The notes under the pieces are model-generated. The model saw only the letters and a list, made by a program, of their open reading frames with translations. It did not search any database and had not been told where the DNA came from. This document shows positions 22,916 through 31,717 of a stretch of DNA of 32,942 nt, piece by piece (position 1 is the first letter of the stretch; each line of letters begins with the position of its first letter). The DNA lies in contig JAOZMR010000002.1 of NCBI GenBank assembly GCA_029934215.1, positions 1 to 32,942 on the forward strand, in the 5' to 3' direction. A program made the translations under genes and the position numbers. Source of the DNA: Pontiellaceae bacterium (lineage in GTDB: Bacteria > Verrucomicrobiota > Kiritimatiellia > Kiritimatiellales > Tichowtungiaceae).

Positions 22916-24031
22916 CTACACTTTACAGCATTTATTTTTAAAAAGCTTTTTCTTTGTTTTTTGGCTACGCGCCGTATGCCCTACGTTGATGAGAAGCCCG
23001 ATCATTATGGAACTGACGAGCAGGCTCGATCCTCCGTAGCTAATGAAAGGCAATGCAATGCCTTTGGTTGGGATGGAGCCGGTGACGACCGCGAGATTGA
23101 TCAATACTTGGAGTGTAATCATGAACGTGATTCCTTGGGCGGTGAAACGCCCGAAGTCGTCGTGCGCCCGTTCGGCGATCTGAAGTCCGCAGATGAAAAT
23201 CACGACGAAGAGAACAAGAACCGACCCCGTTGCAATGATCCCGAGTTCCTCGCCGATGATTGGGAAGATGAAGTCGGTATGCGCTTCTGGAAGATAATCT
23301 AGTTTTTGGATGCTAGCGCCCAACCCTGCCCCAAAGAGCCCGCCTGAAGCAAAAGCACTTTGTGCATTCACCAACTGCCACGCACCGTCTTGCGCATGTA
23401 GCTCTGGGTTAAGAAAAGCGAATACCCGCCCTATCCGATTTGGATTAAAAGCAATAATGATGGCAAATAGACCCGCGCCAAAGAGCAATAAGCCCGTCAA
23501 CCACGAGGTGCGAGCACCTCCAGTGAAAAGCAGTATAAAAACAACAATACAGACCAGAAATGTTGTCCCGAAATCTGGCTCCAAAATCAGTAAACAAACA
23601 AACACCCCAAGCCCTATAAGCGGAACCAGAAGCCCTTTTTTGAATGTATGCATATAACGACGGCGTTGGTCGATCCACCATGCAGAGGCCAATATGATTC
23701 CTATTTTTGCAAACTCGGATGGCTGGAACGTCTGGTTAAAAATCGTTATCCACCGTCGACTTCCGTTCACGGGTGTTTCTGTTAGGACATAGAGTAGTAA
23801 AAAAATAGTTCCAACAGCGGCTGGCAACGCCATTTTGCGAACAAAGCCAAGATCAATTCTGGAACAGACAATAGCTCCGGCGACCGATAAAAGAAGCCAC
23901 AAGAGCTGTTTCTGCAGATAGGATGTCAGGTAGTCCCCCTTCAAAAAGCTGGCACTGAACATCATTACGACCCCAACGGTCATCAAAATGAGAACGGCTC
24001 CGGTTAGCATATGAATCGTTCGACGTTGCAT
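22916..24031 (-). CDS. ftsW: Cell division SEDS-family peptidoglycan polymerase FtsW
   Basis: The product is 371 aa with about ten membrane segments. SEDS hallmarks are NGSRRWITIFNQTFQPSEFAKI, the ExD-type motif LEPDFGTT, GLGASIQKLDYLPEAHTDFIFPIIGEELG, and the C-terminal GIALPFISYGGSSLL. FtsW polymerises septal glycan with its partner PBP3. The location close to murD supports FtsW over RodA. The first membrane segment begins at residue 9. The LysM lipoprotein gene lies directly upstream. Confidence 0.9.
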   Translation of the reverse strand: MQRRTIHMLTGAVLILMTVGVVMMFSASFLKGDYLTSYLQKQLLWLLLSVAGAIVCSRIDLGFVRKMALPAAVGTIFLLLYVLTETPVNGSRRWITIFNQTFQPSEFAKIGIILASAWWIDQRRRYMHTFKKGLLVPLIGLGVFVCLLILEPDFGTTFLVCIVVFILLFTGGARTSWLTGLLLFGAGLFAIIIAFNPNRIGRVFAFLNPELHAQDGAWQLVNAQSAFASGGLFGAGLGASIQKLDYLPEAHTDFIFPIIGEELGIIATGSVLVLFVVIFICGLQIAERAHDDFGRFTAQGITFMITLQVLINLAVVTGSIPTKGIALPFISYGGSSLLVSSIMIGLLINVGHTARSQKTKKKLFKNKCCKV

Positions 24032-24107
24032 AGGGGACAGTTGTTGGGGGACGGGGGACGGGAAGAGCTGACAGCGGTCAGCGGTCAGCTTTCAGCTCCC
24101 AAAACCA

Positions 24108-25265
24108 TTAATTTGGAAGCGGTATGAGAAGTTTTGTGCCGAGCGTTACGACCGAAGGATCGGTGATCCCGTTGAGCTCCATGATCTCTTTCGGCGAGCT
24201 GCCGAACTGGCGAGCGACGTCTTCTAAGGTTTCGCCGGGATAAAGCACATGCTCGTAAAGTGGAGCGGAAGAGGCAGGCGCTAGCGGGGCAAGGTCCGCA
24301 AGAGGTGCCAATTCGGGTGCTTCTTTTTTCTCCTCTACCGGTGCAGGTTTTGGCGCAGATTCGGGAGTGGGTTCAGGGGTAGGTTTTGTAGAGGATTCAG
24401 GAAGGTCGGTTACGTTGATTTCGCCTTTTTTGGGGATACTCAGGCTTTTGCCTGCAATGATTCGGTTGCTGGTGAGCGCGTTCTTTGCTTTGATTTCGTC
24501 AACACTAAGCCCCGCACGGTTCGCAATTTTAGACAGGGAGTCGCCACGCTGAACCACATAGGATGATCCTTGTTTAATTGGGTCTTGTTTGGACGGTTTG
24601 GATGGTTTGGAGCTTTTTTGCTTTTTCGGCGCTGGAGACTCTAACCGAGCCACAGGCTTCACCGCCCCAGAAAGACCAGGGATGCGAATTTTCTGACCGA
24701 CAACCAATCGACCCGGATTCGAAAGCTGGTTATGTTCCGCGACTTTCCGCCAAGAACAATCGTACTTAGAGGCAATACAGGAGAGCGTGTCGCCTTTTTT
24801 GACCACATACAGTTTTCCCGTTACATCCACGGTTTTCTGAGCTTCAGACTCAACATCGCCTCCTGAAATGCGTATTTCTTGCCCCACCATGATGGCGTTA
24901 GGATTTGATATATTGTTCTCTTTAGCCAACGTTTTCCAGGAAACACCATGCATTGAGGCGATCTTGGCGAGGGAATCTCCCTTTTTAACCACATACACCT
25001 GAGCGGATGTATCAATCGGCTCTGGGGCTACATATATTTCGGACGTGATCTCGGGTGGAAGAAGAATAGGTTCGGGAAAGTCAAACTCCTCAATTTGCTC
25101 CACGGGATACTCATCGATCGTATACATAGGCGGAGTTTGCGGAGACGAGCCGTACGGCCAATTCAGCCAGTCGATGGGTGAGCGTCTAGTTGCGCAACCC
25201 TGCATTAATAAAAAACCAGTCAACGCAATTAAATGCAGAGCCAAACGAAATACTTTTGAGTTCAT
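24108..25265 (-). CDS. Lipoprotein with four LysM peptidoglycan-binding domains
   Basis: The product is 385 aa. A lipoprotein signal ends with the lipobox LMQGC (about residues 20-24). Four LysM domains follow: YVVKKGDSLAKIA, YVVKKGDTLSCIA, YVVQRGDSLSKIA and HVLYPGETLEDVA, each ending with a (V/L)GxxxxIP-type strand. Low-complexity Pro/Glu/Lys linkers separate the third and fourth. LysM binds the GlcNAc backbone of peptidoglycan. No catalytic domain is visible, so it likely anchors or activates wall enzymes. It lies between murD and ftsW, a cell-division setting, and may be a division-associated wall-binding factor. Confidence 0.88.
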   Translation of the reverse strand: MNSKVFRLALHLIALTGFLLMQGCATRRSPIDWLNWPYGSSPQTPPMYTIDEYPVEQIEEFDFPEPILLPPEITSEIYVAPEPIDTSAQVYVVKKGDSLAKIASMHGVSWKTLAKENNISNPNAIMVGQEIRISGGDVESEAQKTVDVTGKLYVVKKGDTLSCIASKYDCSWRKVAEHNQLSNPGRLVVGQKIRIPGLSGAVKPVARLESPAPKKQKSSKPSKPSKQDPIKQGSSYVVQRGDSLSKIANRAGLSVDEIKAKNALTSNRIIAGKSLSIPKKGEINVTDLPESSTKPTPEPTPESAPKPAPVEEKKEAPELAPLADLAPLAPASSAPLYEHVLYPGETLEDVARQFGSSPKEIMELNGITDPSVVTLGTKLLIPLPN

Positions 25266-25292
25266 GATGAAACCTTCCTTTTTTTCTTATAC

Positions 25293-26597
25293 CTATCCAA
25301 AATCCCCGGCGTACTCGTTAAACAAGCACCCCACCTCGCGAACAAAAGCATCGCCACGTTCGCCAAAACTATGAAACTGATCGAAACTGGTGCACGCGGG
25401 AGAGAGCAAAACGGTGTCACCCGACCTTGCATGAGCCGCTGCGGCAGAAACAGCTTTTTCGAGTGTTTCGCAGGGCAAACACTCCACGGAAGTTGCCCAC
25501 GCCGCATGCATCGCTTCAGACGCTTCACCGATAAGATATAGACGCGAAACGTGCTTCACCAGAAAATCTTTTGCAAAACTCAAATCTATCTCTTTGGCTC
25601 GACCACCCGCGATCAAATGAATGGGCCCAGAAACCATCCGAAGCGCCGCACACATTCCCGCTAAATTGGTGGCCTTAGAATCATCAATAAAGCGGACACC
25701 ATTGATTTTCGCAACCGTTTCCATCCGGTGCGGAAGCGGCTCAAACGTACGGGCTGAGGCCTCCAGTGCATTCTGTGGCAGACCACAGGCGTTGGCAACA
25801 GCGGCAACGGCCGCAGCGGCTGAGCCGAGCACATCGTTATCGAAATAGGTGCCGCTCAAATCGATCGCCCTCACCTTTCCCGCCTGAAAACAGTAATCGG
25901 CCCTCACCCCCATGCCGAAGGTTTCGAAATCAACCACGACTGGAGTGCCTGGATTCTCTTGGCAAAAGTCAAACGGAAGGATCGCGACCTCATTCAGCGT
26001 CATTTTTTCGAAGAGCCGCAATTTGAGATTGCGATACGTCTCCATATCGCCATGACGATCCAGATGGTTGGGAAGGATATTGAGAAGCACGCCGATCTCT
26101 GGGCAAAAATCTTCGACGGTTTCGAGTTGAAAAGAACTCACCTCAATCACCAACCAATCAGGAACCTCAGGCAACATAACAGCTGCGGAAACAGGGAAAC
26201 CATAATTACCGCAAGGAACTCCAACCTTCCCAGCGTGCGCAAGAGCATCCGCAATCCACTTCACAACGGTGCTTTTCCCATTAGAACCCGTAACCGCGAT
26301 AACCGGGCAACGCCGACGCGACCACCCAAGCTCAAGTTCTGAAAGAAGCGGAACGCCGCACGAAATCAACTCCTGAATCCACGAATGCTCCAGCGAAAAA
26401 CCGGGGCTCACAATTGCAATCTCCGGGTGAAACGTCGAAACGTGAGATTTGAAACTCTTGATATCGCACGCATCTTCGTTCAGAACAAGCGTCTCCACTC
26501 CTTCACTACGAAGAAGCGCCTCCGCCGCCACACCACTGCGCCCGCAACCCAGCACCAGGGCTGATTTATACTCTGATTTTTCTCCTACATTTTTCAC
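25293..26597 (-). CDS. murD: UDP-N-acetylmuramoylalanine--D-glutamate ligase
   Basis: I take a GTG start at 26595-26597 (V/MKNVGEKSEYKSALVLGCG); the frame is open 85 codons further upstream, but that part is Cys-rich and unlike any MurD. The product is 434 aa, close to the family's 440-450. The N-terminal Rossmann strand is ALVLGCGRSG, the ATP loop VTGSNGKST, and further Mur ligase blocks are EVSSFQLE, NILPNHLDRHG and FIDDSKATN. It adds D-glutamate to UDP-MurNAc-L-Ala in cytoplasmic peptidoglycan synthesis. It leads a minus-strand run with the LysM lipoprotein and ftsW, a shortened division-and-cell-wall cluster; mraY and murG are not next to it. Confidence 0.9.
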   Translation of the reverse strand: MKNVGEKSEYKSALVLGCGRSGVAAEALLRSEGVETLVLNEDACDIKSFKSHVSTFHPEIAIVSPGFSLEHSWIQELISCGVPLLSELELGWSRRRCPVIAVTGSNGKSTVVKWIADALAHAGKVGVPCGNYGFPVSAAVMLPEVPDWLVIEVSSFQLETVEDFCPEIGVLLNILPNHLDRHGDMETYRNLKLRLFEKMTLNEVAILPFDFCQENPGTPVVVDFETFGMGVRADYCFQAGKVRAIDLSGTYFDNDVLGSAAAAVAAVANACGLPQNALEASARTFEPLPHRMETVAKINGVRFIDDSKATNLAGMCAALRMVSGPIHLIAGGRAKEIDLSFAKDFLVKHVSRLYLIGEASEAMHAAWATSVECLPCETLEKAVSAAAAHARSGDTVLLSPACTSFDQFHSFGERGDAFVREVGCLFNEYAGDFG

Positions 26598-26893
26598 ATC
26601 AAAACCCAACCCTAAACGTAGCGCCACTCCACGCCACAACCTTGCACCATTCAGAAACGGAGAGCAGAGTAGAACAGAGCATCCAACCTGTCCAGCTCGC
26701 AGGTGAACACATTCCAAACACGCTGCGTAGAATCTAGCGCAGACCAATCTTTGCAACCCGCTAGGGTGGAGACCATTAAGAAAACAGCTGCCGCTTCTTT
26801 TTTGGGCTGGAACACACAAACCTTGGACTCCACCCGAAACAACTGCTACCATTCCCCAGCAAATTCAATACACATAAAATTTAAACGACAGTC
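26598..26893. other. Divergent intergenic region between murD and a glycosyltransferase
   Basis: About 300 bp with no convincing gene. A 63-codon frame on the minus strand (26651-26842) has no family resemblance or ribosome site. Half-sites of the dispersed palindrome (TTCCAAAC near 26711, ACCTTGGAC near 26818) are present, but no complete copy is. Confidence 0.4.
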
Positions 26894-28003
26894 ATGCCTA
26901 CAACGATGGTTCCTCTACACATTATCCAACTCCTGCCCGAACTCAACCAAGGAGGCGTCGAGCGCGGCACGGTCGAACTGAGTCGCGAGCTCATCAAACG
27001 CGGACACCAAAGCACCGTCATATCTGCCGGCGGCACGCAAGCGACGCAAATTGAAAAAGACGGAGGTCGTCACATCACCCTCGACGTATGTTCGAAGAAC
27101 CCTCTCACCCTTTTACCCAGAGTCGCAAAACTTGCAACCGAACTCTTCAAACTGGATGCAGACATTCTGCATCCACGAAGCCGCGTCCCCGCATGGCTTT
27201 GCCATTTCGCCAACAGAAAGCTAAAAACCCCATGCGTCACCACCGTTCACGGATTCAACAGCGTCAACAAATACAGCGAAATCATGACCAAAGGCGAGCG
27301 TGTGATCTACGGCAGCGCTGCCATCAAAAAATACGTACTAAAAAACTACCCAGTTAACGAACAAAACCTGCGCTACGTACCACGCGGAATCGACACCGAA
27401 CACTTCAACCCAACCACCGTCGACCAGCCCTTTATCGACCGCTTCAAGCACCAACACAAACTCACAGGAAAAACCATCATCACCATCGTCGGACGGATCA
27501 CAGAATGGAAAGGTCACGACACCTACATTCGAGCGCTCGCAGAAGTACAAAAAACCAATCCCGAGGTTGTAGGTGTCGTCGCGGGCGGGATATGGCACGG
27601 CAAAAACGACTTTTTCCAAGGGTTGGAAAAACTCGCGGCAGATCTAGGCGCAGACATTCGTTTTGTAGGCTCGCAAACACAGGTGCGCGAAATCTATGCA
27701 CAAAGCGACCTTGTGGTCTCCGCCGCCTCCACCAAAGCCGAAACCTTCGGTCGAACCGCCGCTGAGGCACTCGCAATGAACACGCCCGTCATCGCTAGCT
27801 CGCACGGCGGATCCCTCGACATCATAATCGACGGCGAGAACGGTCTCTTCTTCGAGCCCGGAAACGACATCGAACTAGCCGCAAAAATCAACCAGGCGCT
27901 ACACATCAAATTTTCCAACCTTCGGAAACACATTGAAAACAACTTCAGCCTAAACCGCATGACCGAAGACGAGCTAGCGGTTTACAGAGAACTCACTTCA
28001 TAA
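26894..28003 (+). CDS. Glycosyltransferase family 4 (LPS core/WaaG-like)
   Basis: The product is 369 aa. N-terminal features are LLPELNQGGVERGTVELSREL, typical of GT4 enzymes acting on lipid-linked acceptors. The C-terminal donor-binding domain has IVGRITEWKGHDTYIRAL, VGVVAGG, and the E-x7-E signature ETFGRTAAEALAMNTPVIAS. It probably transfers a sugar to lipopolysaccharide core or another surface glycan. The start could instead be MVPLH, five codons later. The exact palindrome at 27614-27628 is read as FQGLE and a near copy at 27913 as SNLRK. acnB follows after 20 bp, without obvious functional connection. Confidence 0.88.
   Translation: MPTTMVPLHIIQLLPELNQGGVERGTVELSRELIKRGHQSTVISAGGTQATQIEKDGGRHITLDVCSKNPLTLLPRVAKLATELFKLDADILHPRSRVPAWLCHFANRKLKTPCVTTVHGFNSVNKYSEIMTKGERVIYGSAAIKKYVLKNYPVNEQNLRYVPRGIDTEHFNPTTVDQPFIDRFKHQHKLTGKTIITIVGRITEWKGHDTYIRALAEVQKTNPEVVGVVAGGIWHGKNDFFQGLEKLAADLGADIRFVGSQTQVREIYAQSDLVVSAASTKAETFGRTAAEALAMNTPVIASSHGGSLDIIIDGENGLFFEPGNDIELAAKINQALHIKFSNLRKHIENNFSLNRMTEDELAVYRELTS
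27614..27628. repeat. Exact dispersed palindrome, inside the GT4 gene
   Basis: TTCCAA-GGG-TTGGAA, read as FQGLE. Confidence 0.9.
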
Positions 28004-28023
28004 ACAGCACGAAAGAAGCAATA

Positions 28024-30588
28024 ATGAAAAATAAAGATTTTTTTAAAACCTACGACGCCCAGATTCAGACCCGCGCAAAAGACGGAATTCCACCGCTCGC
28101 ACTAAGCCGAGAACAAACCGAGGATGTGATTGAGCTCTTAAAGAATCCGCCAGCTGGGAAAGAGAACGAGCTTGTGGATCTGATCACAAACCGAGTAAAC
28201 CCAGGAGTGGATCCTGCGGCGCAGGTGAAGGCAGAATTCCTATTTACCGTCGCCTGCGGCGACGAATCAACATCGCTCATCACCCCAGAACGTGCAGTCG
28301 AACTGCTGGGCACGATGATTGGCGGTTACAATCTCGACGGGCTGATCAACCTGATCGAGGCGCAAGGACCTCTGGCCCAAGCCGCAGCAACCGCTCTAAA
28401 AAACATGGTTCTATCCGTAAATCGTTTCGAGGATATCCAGGCGCTGGCGGACAACGGAAACGAAACAGCAAAAGAGATTCTGGCTTCGTGGGCGGCTGGA
28501 GAATGGTTCACCTCACTTCCGGTGGTCGCAGAGGAGATTGAATCGGTTGTTTTCAAGGTGGAAGGCGAAATCAATACCGACGACTTTTCCCCAGCCTCTT
28601 ATGCGTTTACTCGAGCGGACATTCCTTTGCACTCAACGTGCATGGGCGGAACACTTTTCCCAAATGGCCCGCAGGAAATTGCAGATCTAAAAGAAAAAAC
28701 AGATCTACCTGTCACGTTCGTAGGCGATGTCGTTGGCACAGGATCGTCGCGCAAATCGGCATGCAACTCCCTGCTATGGCACATTGGAGAAGATATTCCA
28801 TGCGTACCCAACAAACGTCGAGGCGGCATTGTGATCGGTCGCACAATTGCTCCAATTTTCTTTAATACCGCAGAAGATTCAGGGGCGCTTCCGATCCAAA
28901 CAGATGTATCGATGCTATCCACCGGCGCAATCATTAAGGTTTTTCCAAACCTTGGAAAAATCACAGACTCGGACGGAAACGTGATCTCCACATATCCAGT
29001 GAAGCCCGATACAATTCTGGACGAATACCGAGCCGGCGGACGCGTCCCTCTCATCATAGGCAAACAATTAACCGAAAAAGCGCGTACAGCTTTGGGCATG
29101 AGCTCTCTCGATGAATCTGGCATCTTTGTGGTGCCAGAAAACCCAACACTCAAAAAGGGCCAAGGATATACGCTCGCTCAGAAACTCGTCGGAAAAGCCT
29201 GCGGAACAGACGGAATCCTTCCAGAAACCTCTTGCTTGCCAAAAATGACGACAGTCGGCTCGCAGGACACGACCGGCCCCATGACAGCCGGCGAAATCAC
29301 AGAACTCGCATGCCTGAAATTTAATGCAGACCTCGTGATGCAATCATTTTGTCACACCGCCGCATATCCAAAACCGACAGATGTAATCACACACGCCACG
29401 CTTCCGAACTATATTACAGAACGCAAAGGCGTCGCCTTGCGCCCAGGCGACGGAGTGATCCACTCCTGGCTCAACCGCTTGCTCGTTCCAGACACCGTCG
29501 GAACTGGCGGCGACTCACACACCCGCTTCCCAATGGGCCTTTCATTCCCTGCAGGATCCGGGCTTGTCGCGTTCGCTGGTGCGCTCGGGGTGATGCCGCT
29601 AGACATGCCAGAATCGGTTCTAGTTCGCTTCAGCGGGGACCTCCAACCAGGAATAACGTTGCGCGACGTTGTCAACGCAATTCCGCACCAGGCCATCCAA
29701 GACGGACTATTAACCGTTGAGAAAACGAACAAGAAAAACATTTTTGCAGGGCGCATCTTAGAAATGGAAGGGCTACCAGACATCAACGTCGAACAGGCCT
29801 ACGAACTGACAGATGCGTCCGCCGAGCGTTCCGCCGCTGGAGCAACGATCCAACTCAATCGCGAACCAATTGTTGAATTCCTCAAATCGAACATCACACT
29901 CATGGAAGAGATGATTCAGGGCGGATATAGCGATGCAGGTACGCTTGCGAAACGAATAAAAGATGTTAAAGAATGGATCGAGAACGGAAAGCTAATGATA
30001 GCGGACAAAAACGCAGAATATGCAGCCGTCATAGAGATTGATCTGAACGAGATCACCGAGCCGATTCTATGTTGCCCGAACGATCCGGATGACGTAAAAA
30101 AACTCTCCGAGGTACAAGGCGAGAAAATCGACGACGTATTCATTGGCAGTTGCATGACCAACATTGGACACTTCCGAGCCGCAGGCGAAGTTTTCGAAGG
30201 AGAAGGATTCACCAACGTCAACCTATGGATCTGCCCGCCGACAAAAATGGACGAAGTTCAGCTCAAGAAAGAGGGATACTACTCCATCTTTAGTGCGGCA
30301 GGTGCTCGCATCGAAATCCCAGGATGCTCTCTATGCATGGGCAACCAGGCACGCGTCCGCGACAACGCGGTTGTCTTTTCAACCTCGACACGCAACTTCA
30401 ACAACCGTCTAGGAACAGGTGCGCAGGTATACCTCGGCTCAGCAGAGCTTGCATCCGTGGTGGCGCTGAAAGGCGAACTACCAACTCCAGCCGAATACCT
30501 GAAAACCATCTCGCCAAAACTCGACGGCAAAACCTCCAAAATCTACACCTACCTAAACTTCGATCAAATGACCGAATTTCATGTGTAA
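28024..30588 (+). CDS. acnB: Bifunctional aconitate hydratase 2/2-methylisocitrate dehydratase AcnB
   Basis: The product is 854 aa, matching the roughly 865 aa of AcnB. It has the AcnB order: N-terminal HEAT-like domain, then the swivel domain early (VFKVEGEINTDDFSPA; GDVVGTGSSRKSACNS), then the catalytic domains (VGSQDTTGPMT; GGDSHTRFPMG). The [4Fe-4S] cysteines are in GSCMTNIGHFRAAG and PGCSLCMGNQARV. It interconverts citrate and isocitrate. The exact palindrome at 28943-28957 is read as VFPNLGK in a surface loop of the swivel domain, where E. coli AcnB has a VYPYKGE-type sequence by my recollection. Confidence 0.96.
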   Translation: MKNKDFFKTYDAQIQTRAKDGIPPLALSREQTEDVIELLKNPPAGKENELVDLITNRVNPGVDPAAQVKAEFLFTVACGDESTSLITPERAVELLGTMIGGYNLDGLINLIEAQGPLAQAAATALKNMVLSVNRFEDIQALADNGNETAKEILASWAAGEWFTSLPVVAEEIESVVFKVEGEINTDDFSPASYAFTRADIPLHSTCMGGTLFPNGPQEIADLKEKTDLPVTFVGDVVGTGSSRKSACNSLLWHIGEDIPCVPNKRRGGIVIGRTIAPIFFNTAEDSGALPIQTDVSMLSTGAIIKVFPNLGKITDSDGNVISTYPVKPDTILDEYRAGGRVPLIIGKQLTEKARTALGMSSLDESGIFVVPENPTLKKGQGYTLAQKLVGKACGTDGILPETSCLPKMTTVGSQDTTGPMTAGEITELACLKFNADLVMQSFCHTAAYPKPTDVITHATLPNYITERKGVALRPGDGVIHSWLNRLLVPDTVGTGGDSHTRFPMGLSFPAGSGLVAFAGALGVMPLDMPESVLVRFSGDLQPGITLRDVVNAIPHQAIQDGLLTVEKTNKKNIFAGRILEMEGLPDINVEQAYELTDASAERSAAGATIQLNREPIVEFLKSNITLMEEMIQGGYSDAGTLAKRIKDVKEWIENGKLMIADKNAEYAAVIEIDLNEITEPILCCPNDPDDVKKLSEVQGEKIDDVFIGSCMTNIGHFRAAGEVFEGEGFTNVNLWICPPTKMDEVQLKKEGYYSIFSAAGARIEIPGCSLCMGNQARVRDNAVVFSTSTRNFNNRLGTGAQVYLGSAELASVVALKGELPTPAEYLKTISPKLDGKTSKIYTYLNFDQMTEFHV
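28943..28957. repeat. Exact dispersed palindrome, inside acnB
   Basis: TTCCAA-ACC-TTGGAA, read as FPNLGK in a swivel-domain loop. Confidence 0.9.
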
Positions 30589-30646
30589 AAAACCCATCAA
30601 CAACCCCAAACATCACCCTCACACAAAAGGGGCGTTTTGTAGGAGA

Positions 30647-31552
30647 GTGAGACAGATCTTTATTTCATGTTTTCTGGTTCTGGGGCTGCGTCAGAATGCG
30701 CATGCAATTCTGGCGGGTGGGGAGTTTGATTTGCCGTCGGATAGTCCTTCTGGTCGGATTGATTCTTTGAGCGAAAACTCGCCGTATAATTTTGTTGGGG
30801 CGTTGGAGATTTCTACAGGGAGTGGAAGCTATTTCGGGTCGGCATCGGCACTTTCGTCGCACTGGGTGCTGACTGCAGGGCACAATGTGGACTTCAACGA
30901 TGACGGAAACGTTGACGCTGGCTTGTCCGTAAATTTTCATCTTCCAGGGTTTGGAACTTATGCAGCCAGCAGTTATTCGATTCACCCGAGTTTTACAGGC
31001 TTTGGAAATCCGTCTATTCATTACGATCTTTCCCTGCTCTATTTTTCTGATCCGTTGCCTGACCTGCTATTTCCAACCCTTGGAAACTCGTTGTCGATTG
31101 GCGACACAGCAACGATGATCGGCTACGGACGTTCAGGCTACGGAAGCTGCGGCTACACAACAGGAGCATCACTGACAGATCGGCGCATCGGCTACAACGA
31201 AATCGACGAGTTTGAAACATCCGGCGACGGCACGCTTTATCGCTACGATTTTGACGATCCAAACACTGGCGACGGACTGGGCAATGCCATCGAAACGATC
31301 ATCGGACCAGGTGATTCTGGCGGTTCCTTGCTTATCGGAAACTCACTAGTTGGCGTAAACACATTCACAGAAGGCTACGGCGGACGGTTCGGAGACATAG
31401 GCGGCGGCATTGCACTGAATAACGAATGGGGATGGATTGGTGCGACCACAGGACTAACCGTCCCCGAACCTGCAAGCGTCATTCTGTTCTTACTTGGTGC
31501 ATTCACCATGATTCTACGCCGACGTATTTACCGAGCGAAAGAAAACCACTGA
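30647..31552 (+). CDS. Secreted trypsin-like serine protease with PEP-CTERM sorting signal
   Basis: The frame is open from an ATG at 30581 that overlaps acnB and lacks a ribosome site. I prefer the GTG at 30647, which gives a compact signal peptide ending NAHA, although its AGGAG is rather close. The product is then about 301 aa. The catalytic triad is visible in LTAGHN (His), HYDLSLL (Asp) and GPGDSGGSLL (Ser). The C-terminus VPEPASVILFLLGAFTMILRRR is a PEP-CTERM signal: PEP motif, membrane helix, Arg-rich end. Exosortase normally processes such tails; none is in the window. Three palindrome-like sites lie inside (30952, 30993 and exact 31071, read as LPGFG, TGFG and FPTLGN). Confidence 0.85.
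   Translation: MRQIFISCFLVLGLRQNAHAILAGGEFDLPSDSPSGRIDSLSENSPYNFVGALEISTGSGSYFGSASALSSHWVLTAGHNVDFNDDGNVDAGLSVNFHLPGFGTYAASSYSIHPSFTGFGNPSIHYDLSLLYFSDPLPDLLFPTLGNSLSIGDTATMIGYGRSGYGSCGYTTGASLTDRRIGYNEIDEFETSGDGTLYRYDFDDPNTGDGLGNAIETIIGPGDSGGSLLIGNSLVGVNTFTEGYGGRFGDIGGGIALNNEWGWIGATTGLTVPEPASVILFLLGAFTMILRRRIYRAKENH
31071..31085. repeat. Exact dispersed palindrome, inside the PEP-CTERM protease gene
   Basis: TTCCAA-CCC-TTGGAA, read as FPTLGN shortly after the catalytic Asp region. Confidence 0.9.
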
Positions 31553-31717
31553 AATAACAAAAGAATTGGACATAAAGACAGGTGCACAACGAATACAAAA
31601 AAACAACAAACGGACCTGTTCATCAAACGAATTACCGCCCCACTTTGGATGCATCTTGACCGCACGAAACAAACCATTTAGATTTGCCAGAAAAATAGAG
31701 CAAAACGAAATGCGAGT

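Noticed and set aside
24032..24107. GGTCAGC-type direct repeats between ftsW and the LysM gene
   Set aside because: The stretch is short and the repeat (TCAGCGG/TCAGCTT) too degenerate to name an element.
26651..26842. 63-codon minus-strand frame in the murD-glycosyltransferase gap
   Set aside because: No family resemblance and no ribosome binding site.
26598..26852. 85-codon extension of murD
   Set aside because: It is Cys-rich, unlike any MurD N-terminus, and unsupported by a ribosome site.
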